The notes under the pieces: model-generated
What the model was told of the DNA's origin: nothing
Databases searched by the model: none
Seen by the model: the letters and a program-made list of their open reading frames with translations, nothing else
Position numbers and translations under genes: made by a program
Assembly (NCBI RefSeq): GCF_015191005.1
Contig: NZ_CP040442.1
Span: 2,170,001-2,234,000 of the forward strand
Length of the DNA stretch: 64,000 nucleotides
Direction of reading: 5' to 3'
From: Kaistella flava (ex Peng et al. 2021)
GTDB lineage: Bacteria > Bacteroidota > Bacteroidia > Flavobacteriales > Weeksellaceae
Part shown: piece after piece, positions 9,172 through 17,793 of the stretch
Numbering within the stretch: position 1 is the stretch's first letter
Layout: each line of letters starts with the position of its first letter

Positions 9172-9387
9172 GAAATCTTTAGGTGAGCAATCAAGCGCTA
9201 TTGCGATCAAGTTTAAATGGATAGTGTTATATTTTGCTTTTTTTGAAGGAGCTTCGATATCACTTATAAAGGTCGTGCTTTTGCCTATAGCTAAAGATAA
9301 TGTGGTTTGGCTAACACCTTTACTTTTTCTAATATCTTTAACTTTATTTATAATAAAACGTTCAATTTCGTCAAGTGAATCATGCAT
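9106..9387 (-). CDS. XRE-family helix-turn-helix regulator
   Basis: 93 residues with one HTH_3 domain (residues ~10-70): KDIRKSKGVSQTTLSLAIG and then FISDIE, followed by LNLIAIALDCSPKDFL. Small single-domain proteins of this type include restriction-modification controller (C) proteins and phage-type repressors. A perfect palindrome at 9424-9437, 37-50 bp upstream of the start, has the GACTATAGTC core of known C-boxes and is a likely autoregulatory operator. No restriction or methylase gene is visible nearby, so it would be an orphan controller here. Confidence 0.85.
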   Translation of the reverse strand: MHDSLDEIERFIINKVKDIRKSKGVSQTTLSLAIGKSTTFISDIEAPSKKAKYNTIHLNLIAIALDCSPKDFLPQKPILEKKYEFIKKIEVDK

Positions 9388-9423
9388 ATGAACAAATTGA
9401 ATGATAAATCGATAAAAAAACTA

Positions 9424-9437
9424 AGGACTATAGTCCT
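9424..9437. promoter_or_regulatory. Perfect palindrome, C-box-like operator
   Basis: AGGACTATAGTCCT is self-complementary over 14 bp and lies upstream of the XRE gene. The GACT...AGTC halves match C-protein operators as I recall them. Only one palindrome is present, whereas C-boxes are often paired. Confidence 0.5.
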
Positions 9438-9535
9438 GTATTTGAAATTATTTATTATATTTGTCTCAAGATTGCATCCAAAAATGTAATTTTGCGATAC
9501 TTCAAAAAATATAGAAGCTATTCGCTTAGAATCTT

Positions 9536-9644
9536 GTAATAGAAAACTGGTACTTTTTAAAGCAACAAGAGGATAAGTAAAGTAGCTCACGACCTAGGCG
9601 TGAGTTCACTTATCTGTTGCACGGTATACCAGTACCTCTATTAC
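9536..9644. ncRNA. Long imperfect hairpin, candidate structured RNA
   Basis: Nested complementary arms: GTAATAG with CTATTAC, ACTGGTA with TACCAGT, GCAAC with GTTGC, GATAAGT with ACTTATC, and CTCACG with CGTGAG around the loop ACCTAGG. The 109-bp structure is interrupted by small bulges. It could be a transcribed RNA or a palindromic DNA element such as a MITE. I cannot match it to a known family. Confidence 0.45.
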
Positions 9645-10216
9645 GGATATGTTGAGCCCATGCCGTTTTGTATCCAGCATTCTCAATTCCCTAAGCCCCG
9701 CTTTCTATACTAAAATAGTAAAACGACACTTACAATGGTGTGCACAACCATTGCGGCTTAATTGCTTCGCGGGAAATACGGGTCTTATAAAAACCCTGGT
9801 TTAATTAAACTTCATGCCCAAAATCATGAAAAACTTCTTCCTCCATCTCAACGACCCCTAAAATCATAGATCTACCTGCCGTGTCTCACGTCTAGCATCT
9901 CATGTCTAACATCTAATTTAAAAAACACTTCATATCACTATTTTTTAAAAGGATTCGTCTTCAGCGGGAAAGTACCCCACTCCAAAAAGTGTTTCTACAC
10001 GCTTTCCCCTAAGACAATCCGATAAAATAGCCAAGGAAAAAGTGAAAGAACAAATAATTATTAAAACATTTTTGCATCAACCACCAAACACCAAACACCG
10101 CTCATCTAGCATCTAGCATCTAGCATCTAGCAAAAAACTCTTTCCCCACCAGTTTAGCCGACCTCGGGAAAAGAGCATGATAGTAATTAAACTTAATTAA
10201 AAACCAATACAAAACT
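9645..10216. other. Gene-free spacer with further hairpins and heptamers
   Basis: CAATGGT and ACCATTG flank GTGCAC near 9739-9760, and CGTTTT and AAAACG arms lie between 9671 and 9725, so the structured region may extend past 9644. At 10103-10132 the unit CTAGCAT is repeated four times. No open frame here looks like a gene. Confidence 0.4.
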
Positions 10217-11512
10217 ATGAAAAATAAGTTTTGCAGGGAAATCATTTCCCTCACATTCATGACCTTGCTGTTTCTGCACTCCCCTGCCCAGCAGAAAGCC
10301 TTGAAAATAGGGGATACCATTCCCGAAGAAGTATGGACTACACCCTTGTCCATACTGAATTCAACACAAAAAACGATTACACTCACCAAAGATCGCAATA
10401 AACTAATCCTTCTAGATTTTTGGGCAACTTGGTGCAGTTCCTGCCTCAAAAGCTTCCCTAAAATGGAAGCGCTAGAAAAGCAGTTTGGTGATCAACTGAA
10501 AATAGTACCTGTTACCAAGGAAGATCAGCCAACTTTAGAAAAGTTCTTTGCCTCAAAAAATGGGCTACGCTACAAAACAATGGTACCAGTAACTGGAGAC
10601 AAAACACTTCATAAACTGTTTCCACATACAGGGGTACCGTTTATAGTGTGGATGAAAGATGGAAAAGTTCTGAATACTACAGATGCGGAACAAGTTACGG
10701 AAGAAACAATTATGCAGGCATTAGAGAATAGTCAATCATCACTACAAACAGTAGTGCAGATGGATATGCATAGACCAATCATGCTGTCTGATAATTTTGA
10801 TTTTGAAAAAAGTACAAAACTTTTGAGTTATTCTTTTTTTTCAAAAGGCAGAATACGCGGTGCAGGCTTTGGCTCCTTCATACATCGATCTGGTAATATC
10901 ATATATGGTAGGCAGATGACCAACTTTTCTTTATTAAAAATCTATCAAGCAATAGCCTATGAATTGTTCAATCAAAATAATGATTCTTTCACTTCAAAAA
11001 GAATAATCAATTTGGTAAGAGACCCAACCCAAATTACTTTCACACCGAACAACCGCGAAAATGATTCTAAATTATACAGTTACGGATACTTAGTTCCCCA
11101 CTCAAAGGCTGCAACATTATATGCCGATATGCTCGATAACTTAAATCAATACTCAGATTATACTGGTTCAATCGAAAAAAGGCTTGTAAAATGCCTGGTA
11201 CTTGCCAGAACTTCAAAAAAAGATAAAATAAGCAGCAAAGGAGCAAAAATGCTTTCCCAATCATCCGATGATCAATATAGACTACAGAATGTACCGCTTA
11301 TCTATGCTTTAAATTATTTTAATGAAAACCTTAAAACAGATTTACCAGTTATTGACGAAACAGGCTATACAGCACACATCGACCTCAATTTTTCTAATAT
11401 TAGTGATTTGAAGATTCTACAAAAAGAATTAGCGGCTTACGATCTCGCCCTGGAAGAAGCAGAGCGCAATATCCTCATGCTTATCATAAAAGATAAAAAT
11501 GAGCCATTGTAA
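10217..11512 (+). CDS. TlpA-like thioredoxin-fold protein of a SusCD cassette
   Basis: 431 residues. A signal peptide (SLTFMTLLFLHSPAQQ, about 10-26) exports it. Residues ~30-175 form a TlpA/AhpC-type fold with the redox motif WATWCSSC (Cys 73 and 76). The last ~250 residues, with SKGRIRGAGFGSFIHR, are unrecognised and recur in my memory only in Bacteroidota TlpA proteins beside SusC/SusD. It is followed 124 bp later by susC and is probably coexpressed. A role in disulfide exchange or in handling the SusCD ligand in the periplasm is inferred. Confidence 0.8.
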   Translation: MKNKFCREIISLTFMTLLFLHSPAQQKALKIGDTIPEEVWTTPLSILNSTQKTITLTKDRNKLILLDFWATWCSSCLKSFPKMEALEKQFGDQLKIVPVTKEDQPTLEKFFASKNGLRYKTMVPVTGDKTLHKLFPHTGVPFIVWMKDGKVLNTTDAEQVTEETIMQALENSQSSLQTVVQMDMHRPIMLSDNFDFEKSTKLLSYSFFSKGRIRGAGFGSFIHRSGNIIYGRQMTNFSLLKIYQAIAYELFNQNNDSFTSKRIINLVRDPTQITFTPNNRENDSKLYSYGYLVPHSKAATLYADMLDNLNQYSDYTGSIEKRLVKCLVLARTSKKDKISSKGAKMLSQSSDDQYRLQNVPLIYALNYFNENLKTDLPVIDETGYTAHIDLNFSNISDLKILQKELAAYDLALEEAERNILMLIIKDKNEPL

Positions 11513-11636
11513 TAAGTGCATACCCATTAATTTGCAACATTTGTTACACCTCAGATCCCAAATATTACACAATCTTTTACCCGACTATAAATGAAGTGTA
11601 ATCTAAATTATTAGCCATCTTAAATTATAAACAACC

Positions 11637-14600
11637 ATGAAAAAAATACTCTTATTTTTAACATTGTGCTTAAGTCTTATAACCATCGCCCAACAGCAGC
11701 AGGAGCTGAAAGGTATTGTATTAGACAATGCCACATCCGCACCCATTGCTGATATTATTGTTTCAGTAGCTGACAGCAGTCAAATTACTCTGACAGACAG
11801 TGAAGGCAAATTCAGGCTCAAGGTATTGAGTAAAAAAGTAAACCTCATATTATCGGGTAAGCACTATGAAAGTCGTACCGTAAGTGTGAAACTTCCTCAA
11901 GAGAAGATCTTATCATTCACCCTAACACCTAAAATATTTGAAATAGAAGAAGTTACACTTTCAACCGGCTATCAGAAAATCGCCAAAGAGAGAGCAACGG
12001 GGTCATTCTCGTCTGTAGAGTCTCCATTACTACAACAACAGATTACTACCAATATTATAGACCGACTGCCTGCAATTGCAAGTGGCGTACTGATGAGCAA
12101 GGGAACAGGAACCTCTCAACTTATGGTTCGGGGGCTAAGCAGTATCAATGGCCCTAAAGCACCTCTGATCATCCTCGACAACTTCCCTTACGAAGGTGAT
12201 ATTAATAACATCAATCCCAACACAGTAGAAAATATCACTATTTTAAAAGATGCTGCTGCCTCAAGTATATGGGGTGCAAGGGCAGCGAACGGAGTAATTG
12301 TCATTTCCACTAAAAATGCTCGCCTTAGCCTTAGTCAAAAAATGCGTTTAGATTTTACAGCAAATACCACAATTAGCCCTAAACCTGATCTGAATTATTT
12401 AAAACCGATCACTAGTGTCGATTTTATAGATGTTGAAAAGGAACTTTTTAATCGAGGATATTATAATAATGACATTAACTCCGCTAATCATCCTATACTT
12501 TCTCCGGTGGTGAACTTACTGAATAAAGAAAAGAATGGGCTCATTTCACATGAATCTGCAACCTTTGAAATCAACAGACTCAGGAGTATAGACACTCGCG
12601 ATCAATACAGAAAATACATGTATCAGCCATCTGTAAAACGACAATATTTTCTAAATCTTTCTGATGGCACGCCAAAACTTTCTTGGTTATCCTCGTTAGG
12701 TTACGACGATAACAAAGGCAATTTGGATGAAGGATATCAACGGTTGAATCTGCGTTTTCAAAACATGTGGAAACCTCTGCAACAACTAACGTTGAGTTCT
12801 TCCACCTACTTAACACGTACGGCAAACCAAAGCGGAAGAATAGGATATGGCGGTATTACAATGAAAAACAATGCGGTTCCCTATATGGAATTTGCAGATG
12901 ATAGCGGAAAAGCACTAGCCGTATCTAGCGTTTATGACCAGAACTACAAAAACTCCCTTGCTGGTAAAGGCTTATTAGACTGGAATTACTACCCTTTAAC
13001 CGATTGGAAACACAGCACATCCAAATCAACAGCCACAGAGGTCATCATCAATTCTGCTGTAAACTATAAGTTTTTTAAGGGCCTGGAGGCTGACCTCCTT
13101 TATCAATACCAATGGTCCTCTGGCCAAACAGATAACCTAAATGATGAACAGAGTTATTATACTCGAAATTATATTAACCAATTTGCACAAATTAACGCAA
13201 ATGGACTGGTCTCATTTATTGTTCCAAAAGGAGGAATATTAGATAAAACAAATAGGTTGACTTATACAAACAGTTTAAGAGGGCAGTTAAATTATAACCA
13301 AACATTTAATAAAAATAGAATAAGCGCTCTTGTGGGAGCGGAGACAAGGTCTTCTAATAATAAGATCGAATACAATCGTTTTTATGGATATAATGAAAAA
13401 AACCTTACTACCGGATCAATAGATTACACCAAACAATATCCTAATTTTGTCACTGGTAGTACGGGCTTTATTCAACGAAACCAATCTTTAGGAGAACAAA
13501 ATACCCGATTTGTTTCTTTATATGCCAATGCATCATACACATTTGATGGTAAATATATACTTTCAGGTAGTGCAAGAAGGGATGCCAGCAATTTATTTGG
13601 ACTAAATACGAACGATCAGTGGAATCCATTTTGGTCTACCGGTTTGGCCTGGGATATATCGAAAGAATCTTTTTACAAATCATCTTTCCTCCCTTTTTTG
13701 AAATTACGATCCTCTTATGGGCATAATGGAAATATAAATCCTGCAATGGTAGCTGTTACAACGATTGCATACTACCGGGAAAACTCACCTTATACCAACC
13801 ATCCTACTGCACGTTTTGACAATTACTACAATCCAAGCTTAAAGTGGGAAAGCACCCGTATGGCAAATTTTGCGCTTGATTTTGCTACACCACAGCAGCG
13901 AATTTCTGGATCAGTAGAATATTTCACAAAAAAAAGTGATAATCTTTTTGGATCTACGCCCATTGATTACACCACCGGTATAATGAACATGCTTTGGAAT
14001 ATTGCTGCAATGCAGGGTAGAGGTTGGGATGTTGAACTTAAAACTTTCAATATTGATAAAACTTTCAAGTGGAAAAGTATTTTAAACATGAGCATCTACC
14101 ATGACAAGATAACGCAATATTACATGAACAATAAGGTGGCTAGAAACTTTGTACAACCAGATATTTCGGCTTTTATTACTGGGTTAGAAGGAATGCCTGT
14201 CTATTCTATATTTGGTTACAAATGGGCGGGCTTAGATCCACAGAATGGTGATCCATTAGGATATTTAGAGGGTAATGTTTCAAAAGATTACGCAGATATT
14301 CTGAATGCAGATATTAAAGCAGATAATCTACAGTATTTTGGCTCAGCAGTTCCAACCCATTACGGCTCTTTTGTCAATTCATTTTCGTACAAAAACTTCA
14401 GTTTAGATGTGGGGATGCTATACAAAATGGGCTATTGGTTCCGAAGAAACTCAATTAACTATACCGCACTATACAACAGCTGGCTAGGACATACAGATTA
14501 TGAAGAAAGATGGCAAAAACCTGGTGACGAAGCCTTTACAAATGTACCGTCCAACCAATACGTATCAAATAGCAACCGCGATGCTTTCTATAATGGTGCC

Positions 14601-14840
14601 AGCATATTGGTAGAGAAAGGCGATAATATCCGTTTACAATATATTAATATAGCATATAATCTCACAAGAGACCACTGGGCAAAGATGCCCCTGAAAAATC
14701 TAAACGTCTATTTTAACGCTGATAATTTAGGAATTTTATGGAGAGCCAACAAGGCTGGAATAGACCCTGATTACAACATTACAAATACCAATTTAAAACC
14801 AAGTATTAATTTTACTTTAGGTCTAAAAGCTAATTTTTAA
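11637..14840 (+). CDS. SusC/RagA-family TonB-linked outer-membrane transporter
   Basis: 1,067 residues. Signal peptide (1-18), a carboxypeptidase-D-regulatory-like domain (~22-105), then the TonB plug with QLMVRGLSSINGPKAPLIIL and the conserved end GARAANGVIVISTK, and a C-terminal 22-strand-type barrel ending in an aromatic (...GLKANF). SusC proteins import glycans, peptides or chelates across the outer membrane with SusD. The gene is complete. No sigma/anti-sigma pair is adjacent; the TPR/AraC regulator at 17794 is a candidate controller. The substrate is unknown; the TlpA partner argues against a classical polysaccharide locus because no glycoside hydrolase is present. Confidence 0.93.
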   Translation: MKKILLFLTLCLSLITIAQQQQELKGIVLDNATSAPIADIIVSVADSSQITLTDSEGKFRLKVLSKKVNLILSGKHYESRTVSVKLPQEKILSFTLTPKIFEIEEVTLSTGYQKIAKERATGSFSSVESPLLQQQITTNIIDRLPAIASGVLMSKGTGTSQLMVRGLSSINGPKAPLIILDNFPYEGDINNINPNTVENITILKDAAASSIWGARAANGVIVISTKNARLSLSQKMRLDFTANTTISPKPDLNYLKPITSVDFIDVEKELFNRGYYNNDINSANHPILSPVVNLLNKEKNGLISHESATFEINRLRSIDTRDQYRKYMYQPSVKRQYFLNLSDGTPKLSWLSSLGYDDNKGNLDEGYQRLNLRFQNMWKPLQQLTLSSSTYLTRTANQSGRIGYGGITMKNNAVPYMEFADDSGKALAVSSVYDQNYKNSLAGKGLLDWNYYPLTDWKHSTSKSTATEVIINSAVNYKFFKGLEADLLYQYQWSSGQTDNLNDEQSYYTRNYINQFAQINANGLVSFIVPKGGILDKTNRLTYTNSLRGQLNYNQTFNKNRISALVGAETRSSNNKIEYNRFYGYNEKNLTTGSIDYTKQYPNFVTGSTGFIQRNQSLGEQNTRFVSLYANASYTFDGKYILSGSARRDASNLFGLNTNDQWNPFWSTGLAWDISKESFYKSSFLPFLKLRSSYGHNGNINPAMVAVTTIAYYRENSPYTNHPTARFDNYYNPSLKWESTRMANFALDFATPQQRISGSVEYFTKKSDNLFGSTPIDYTTGIMNMLWNIAAMQGRGWDVELKTFNIDKTFKWKSILNMSIYHDKITQYYMNNKVARNFVQPDISAFITGLEGMPVYSIFGYKWAGLDPQNGDPLGYLEGNVSKDYADILNADIKADNLQYFGSAVPTHYGSFVNSFSYKNFSLDVGMLYKMGYWFRRNSINYTALYNSWLGHTDYEERWQKPGDEAFTNVPSNQYVSNSNRDAFYNGASILVEKGDNIRLQYINIAYNLTRDHWAKMPLKNLNVYFNADNLGILWRANKAGIDPDYNITNTNLKPSINFTLGLKANF

Positions 14841-14851
14841 ATTTTATAATT

Positions 14852-16195
14852 ATGAAAACTACAACTATTATAACAATTTCTTTTTTGGTCATGCTCTCAC
14901 TTTGGGGTTGCACTAGATTTCTTGAAGAGAAATCCGACCTTCAACTTGCAGTGCCACAAACCATACAGGATAACCAGGCATTACTCGATCAGGAGAATGG
15001 GATTGTAAGAAATACCGCGTCTAGTGGGGAATTTTCCTCTGACAATATTCATTTTACTGATTCTGAATATGACGCGCTCGCACACGAAGAAAATAAGCGT
15101 CTATATACATGGCAGCCAGATCATGTTTCCCCAAGCTCGGACTTTGGAAATGATTGGCAATTTTGCTTCGCTGCAATCTTCACCGCAAATAGTGTGCTCC
15201 ATAATTTAGAAACCTATCATATAGAAAATGCGGAGAATGTGAAAGGTCAGGCTTTGGCGCTAAGAGCTTCACGCTTTCTCGATGCAGCACAGATATGGTG
15301 TCCAGCATATTCCATTGAAACGTCTGGGGCAGATATGGGTTTGCCATTAAGACTTGATCCTGATATGAACCTTCCATCCCAAAGGGCTACAGTAAAGGAA
15401 ACATACAAGCAGATCGTTGAAGATTTACAACAAGCAATTCCTCTTTTACCTCCTACTCAGACATCGCCAACGCGAATATCAAAAGCAGCGGCTTTAGGCC
15501 TACTGGGAAGAACATACTTATATATGGGTGATTATGGAAACGCAGCACACTATACAGAGATGGCATTGTCTCTCCATAACACCTTAATGAATTACAATAC
15601 GCTCAATCCCGCTGATGCTTATCCTATAAATGACCTGAACAAAGAAGTCATACATCTTACAACCTTTAGAAGAACAGGGTTTCCCAAACAGCCACAAGTA
15701 ACAAACAGCTTATATCAAACCTACGCTAATAATGATCTCAGAAAGGTTATTTATTTTAAGATGAATAACAACGGTGAAGCTTTGTTTAAAGGAAACTATA
15801 CAGGGAGCGCATCCAATATAACTGGAATCACAACCGACGAATTGTTTCTTACGGCAGCAGAGTCTTATGCACATCTGAATCAAATACCGACTGCAATGAA
15901 ATTGCTAAATGATCTTTTGATTACAAGATGGAAAACTGGCACCTTTGTGGATTTTACAGCTTCCACAAAAAAAGATGCCCTAGATATTATTCTTCAAGAA
16001 CGCAGAAAAGAACTTTTATTTAGGGGCATTCGGTGGGCAGACCTTAAACGATTAAATCGAGACGGGGCAAACATACAGCTTAGCCGCACCGTTAATGGAC
16101 AGAACTATACATTGCCGTCAAATGACTTACGGTATGCAATCGCAATTCCAGAGGAAATTATTGCAATGAGTGGGATACCACAAAATAAACGATAA
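14852..16195 (+). CDS. SusD/RagB-family surface lipoprotein
   Basis: 447 residues, starting 11 bp after susC. The lipobox LSLWGC puts the lipidated Cys at about residue 20. SusD features follow: early TPR-like helices, GRTYLYMGDYGNAAHYTEMA, and near the C-terminus the conserved ERRKELLFRGIRWADLKRLNRDG. It would cap the SusC barrel and bind the ligand. A terminator hairpin follows at 16210. Confidence 0.92.
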   Translation: MKTTTIITISFLVMLSLWGCTRFLEEKSDLQLAVPQTIQDNQALLDQENGIVRNTASSGEFSSDNIHFTDSEYDALAHEENKRLYTWQPDHVSPSSDFGNDWQFCFAAIFTANSVLHNLETYHIENAENVKGQALALRASRFLDAAQIWCPAYSIETSGADMGLPLRLDPDMNLPSQRATVKETYKQIVEDLQQAIPLLPPTQTSPTRISKAAALGLLGRTYLYMGDYGNAAHYTEMALSLHNTLMNYNTLNPADAYPINDLNKEVIHLTTFRRTGFPKQPQVTNSLYQTYANNDLRKVIYFKMNNNGEALFKGNYTGSASNITGITTDELFLTAAESYAHLNQIPTAMKLLNDLLITRWKTGTFVDFTASTKKDALDIILQERRKELLFRGIRWADLKRLNRDGANIQLSRTVNGQNYTLPSNDLRYAIAIPEEIIAMSGIPQNKR

Positions 16196-16209
16196 TAAAA
16201 ACATAAAAA

Positions 16210-16240
16210 AGGCTGTCATCATTAAGTAGTGAGACAGCCT
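16210..16240. terminator. Hairpin terminator after susD
   Basis: AGGCTGTC pairs with GACAGCCT (8 bp) between susD and the convergent small gene at 16286; an A-run precedes it, so it can serve both directions. Confidence 0.65.
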
Positions 16241-16285
16241 CTCTGAATAAAAATGACATCGTCATAAAGTTTTATTCCACGCTAT

Positions 16286-16594
16286 TTAATCCTTAGTTCC
16301 TTCAGCTTCCTGCAAAATATATTGGTCGGTTTTTCCACCAATAACATTGGTAAGAGTCTGTCCCTCTGGTACAAAAATTTTACATGGTCTTTCACCACCA
16401 GATATACAATTTTCAGAATTATTCATCACATCCCATTTACTCAGCGTGTTAAATGAACTAACAGAAGAGCTGTTGTAGTAATGATAATTTCCTTCAGTTT
16501 TCTTTTCATGAGTATTAAAGGACATAACGCTGCTTGTAAAAACAAGAGCAACAATCGCTATTAAATTGAATTTTAAAAATTGATTAAATTTCAT
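16286..16594 (-). CDS. Small secreted protein, DUF6520-like
   Basis: 102 residues from ATG 16594; a longer start at 16618 adds MMYKKTRI and is less likely because the signal peptide (FLKFNLIAIVALVFTSSVMSF) then starts late. The mature part is short and has two Cys (ENCISGGERPCKI). This layout resembles the DUF6520 small proteins common in Flavobacteria, a memory-based call. It converges on susD. Function unknown. Confidence 0.55.
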   Translation of the reverse strand: MKFNQFLKFNLIAIVALVFTSSVMSFNTHEKKTEGNYHYYNSSSVSSFNTLSKWDVMNNSENCISGGERPCKIFVPEGQTLTNVIGGKTDQYILQEAEGTKD

Positions 16595-17074
16595 GATCCT
16601 GGTCTTTTTATACATCAAAAAAGATTACCATAAAAACTTTAGAGATCTGCCCAATCTAGAAAAACAAAAGGCTTTATCAATTTAATGGTACCTATAGCGA
16701 CTCAGACTTGTTATACCAATACGCCTTTTTCCCTAATCTTCAGCCAGATCTTGATTAGTAAATACATCATACACTTTGGTTGTTAAAGGGAGCCTCCCTG
16801 GTTCGGCCAGCTTTCGACCAGCCGATTTTAACGTTAAACAATTAGTGATCTTTGGTGAGCAACCTATTTTTTAAAGGTGTCCACATTTTATTTATTTGTT
16901 TTTGACAACTGTATTTTCCGAATAAAAGCTCTTAAAAAGTTATAAAAACACCACACCATCATCACCGACTTGATATAAATTGCTTATATACCATGCTTTA
17001 TCGTTATAAATTTATATTTCATTACACTGGTACGTTGGTAGAATGGTACATTAGTACATTTAAACACCAACCCA
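16595..17074. other. Spacer with small hairpins
   Basis: Contains GGGAGCCTCCC and CGGC...GCCG arms near 16789-16825 and AT-rich sequence after. No open frame looks like a gene and no strong promoter was found. Confidence 0.35.
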
Positions 17075-17263
17075 TCACCCCTTCCTCACCAACACCCAAA
17101 CTACCTTCTTCCCGTAATACTCCGGCATTATCTTCCCTTTCGAGAAAACCGCCGTCGTACTGGGAGTTCCGATGATCTCCCATTCTCCACTGCAGGGACA
17201 GATTTCTCCGCTGGATACAGTCAAAACTTCTGGTAGTAGGATGCCCATTATTTCAGGAATCAT
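17075..17263 (-). CDS. Small CPxSGxW-type protein (YjzC-like)
   Basis: 62 residues. The pattern GEICPCSGEWEIIG, then TPSTTAVFSKG, MP and VVWVLV matches small Bacteroidota proteins with a CPxSGxW...G..MP...V.W.L signature, similar to YjzC. The two Cys may bind metal. Its ATG overlaps the stop of the upstream gene in the sequence TAATG (17261-17265), so translation is probably coupled. No function is known to me. Confidence 0.6.
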   Translation of the reverse strand: MIPEIMGILLPEVLTVSSGEICPCSGEWEIIGTPSTTAVFSKGKIMPEYYGKKVVWVLVRKG

Positions 17264-17526
17264 TACCTATTTGATGAAAGATACTTCAGTAATTCCATCA
17301 GTTTATCGAGGGCATTTCTCCATTGCCACGGATCTTGTCGTGGTGGATCTGGATCATTTTCATCATCCAGGTGAGAAAACGCGGCTGATAGTGAGAATGG
17401 GCTATACTGCTTTTTAGACGTTAACCTTAACTCCATTTTCGACGGATTGTGATGATCTCTTTGATCATGACCCGTACCTAAGATCAGTAGTAAAAAAATA
17501 CTTAAAATTGCGATTGACTTTTTCAT
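17263..17526 (-). CDS. Small exported protein upstream of the YjzC-like gene
   Basis: 87 residues. An N-terminal hydrophobic segment (KKSIAILSIFLLLILGTG) reads as a signal peptide or anchor; the rest is polar with DDENDPDPPRQDPWQW and a short C-terminal helix (ALDKLMELLKYL). Not recognised. It shares one base with the following ORF (TAATG), which supports it being real. Confidence 0.55.
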   Translation of the reverse strand: MKKSIAILSIFLLLILGTGHDQRDHHNPSKMELRLTSKKQYSPFSLSAAFSHLDDENDPDPPRQDPWQWRNALDKLMELLKYLSSNR

Positions 17527-17616
17527 AATAATGATTTTTAAAAGTTAATCCAGCGCTGGTTTTGTGATAGAATTCTAAAGCGAAATTAAAAGAGGATTCT
17601 ACTAAAAAAAAACATT

Positions 17617-17667
17617 TGGTGGTAGCATTGATCAATTTAAAGCATCAATTGATCAATGCCACCACCA
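17617..17667. other. Near-perfect 21-bp stem hairpin between divergent genes
   Basis: TGGTGGTAGCATTGATCAAT pairs with ATTGATCAATGCCACCACCA with one A/C mismatch and a short loop. An A-run precedes and a T-run follows. It looks like a strong bidirectional terminator, yet it sits 5' of both flanking genes. Confidence 0.6.
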
Positions 17668-17793
17668 TTTTTTTGGAAATATTCACGACTGTAAGTACTT
17701 TTTATGTAAATTCGGTTACCATAATGAACAATAGCTGTTCATATAATAAAATAGGCGACCTGTTTTATAAATAATCATTAAAAGGTGGGGAAT

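Noticed and set aside
9348..9590. 80-codon minus-strand frame upstream of the XRE gene
   Set aside because: It overlaps the XRE start, the operator palindrome and the hairpin; low-complexity Phe/Ile composition.
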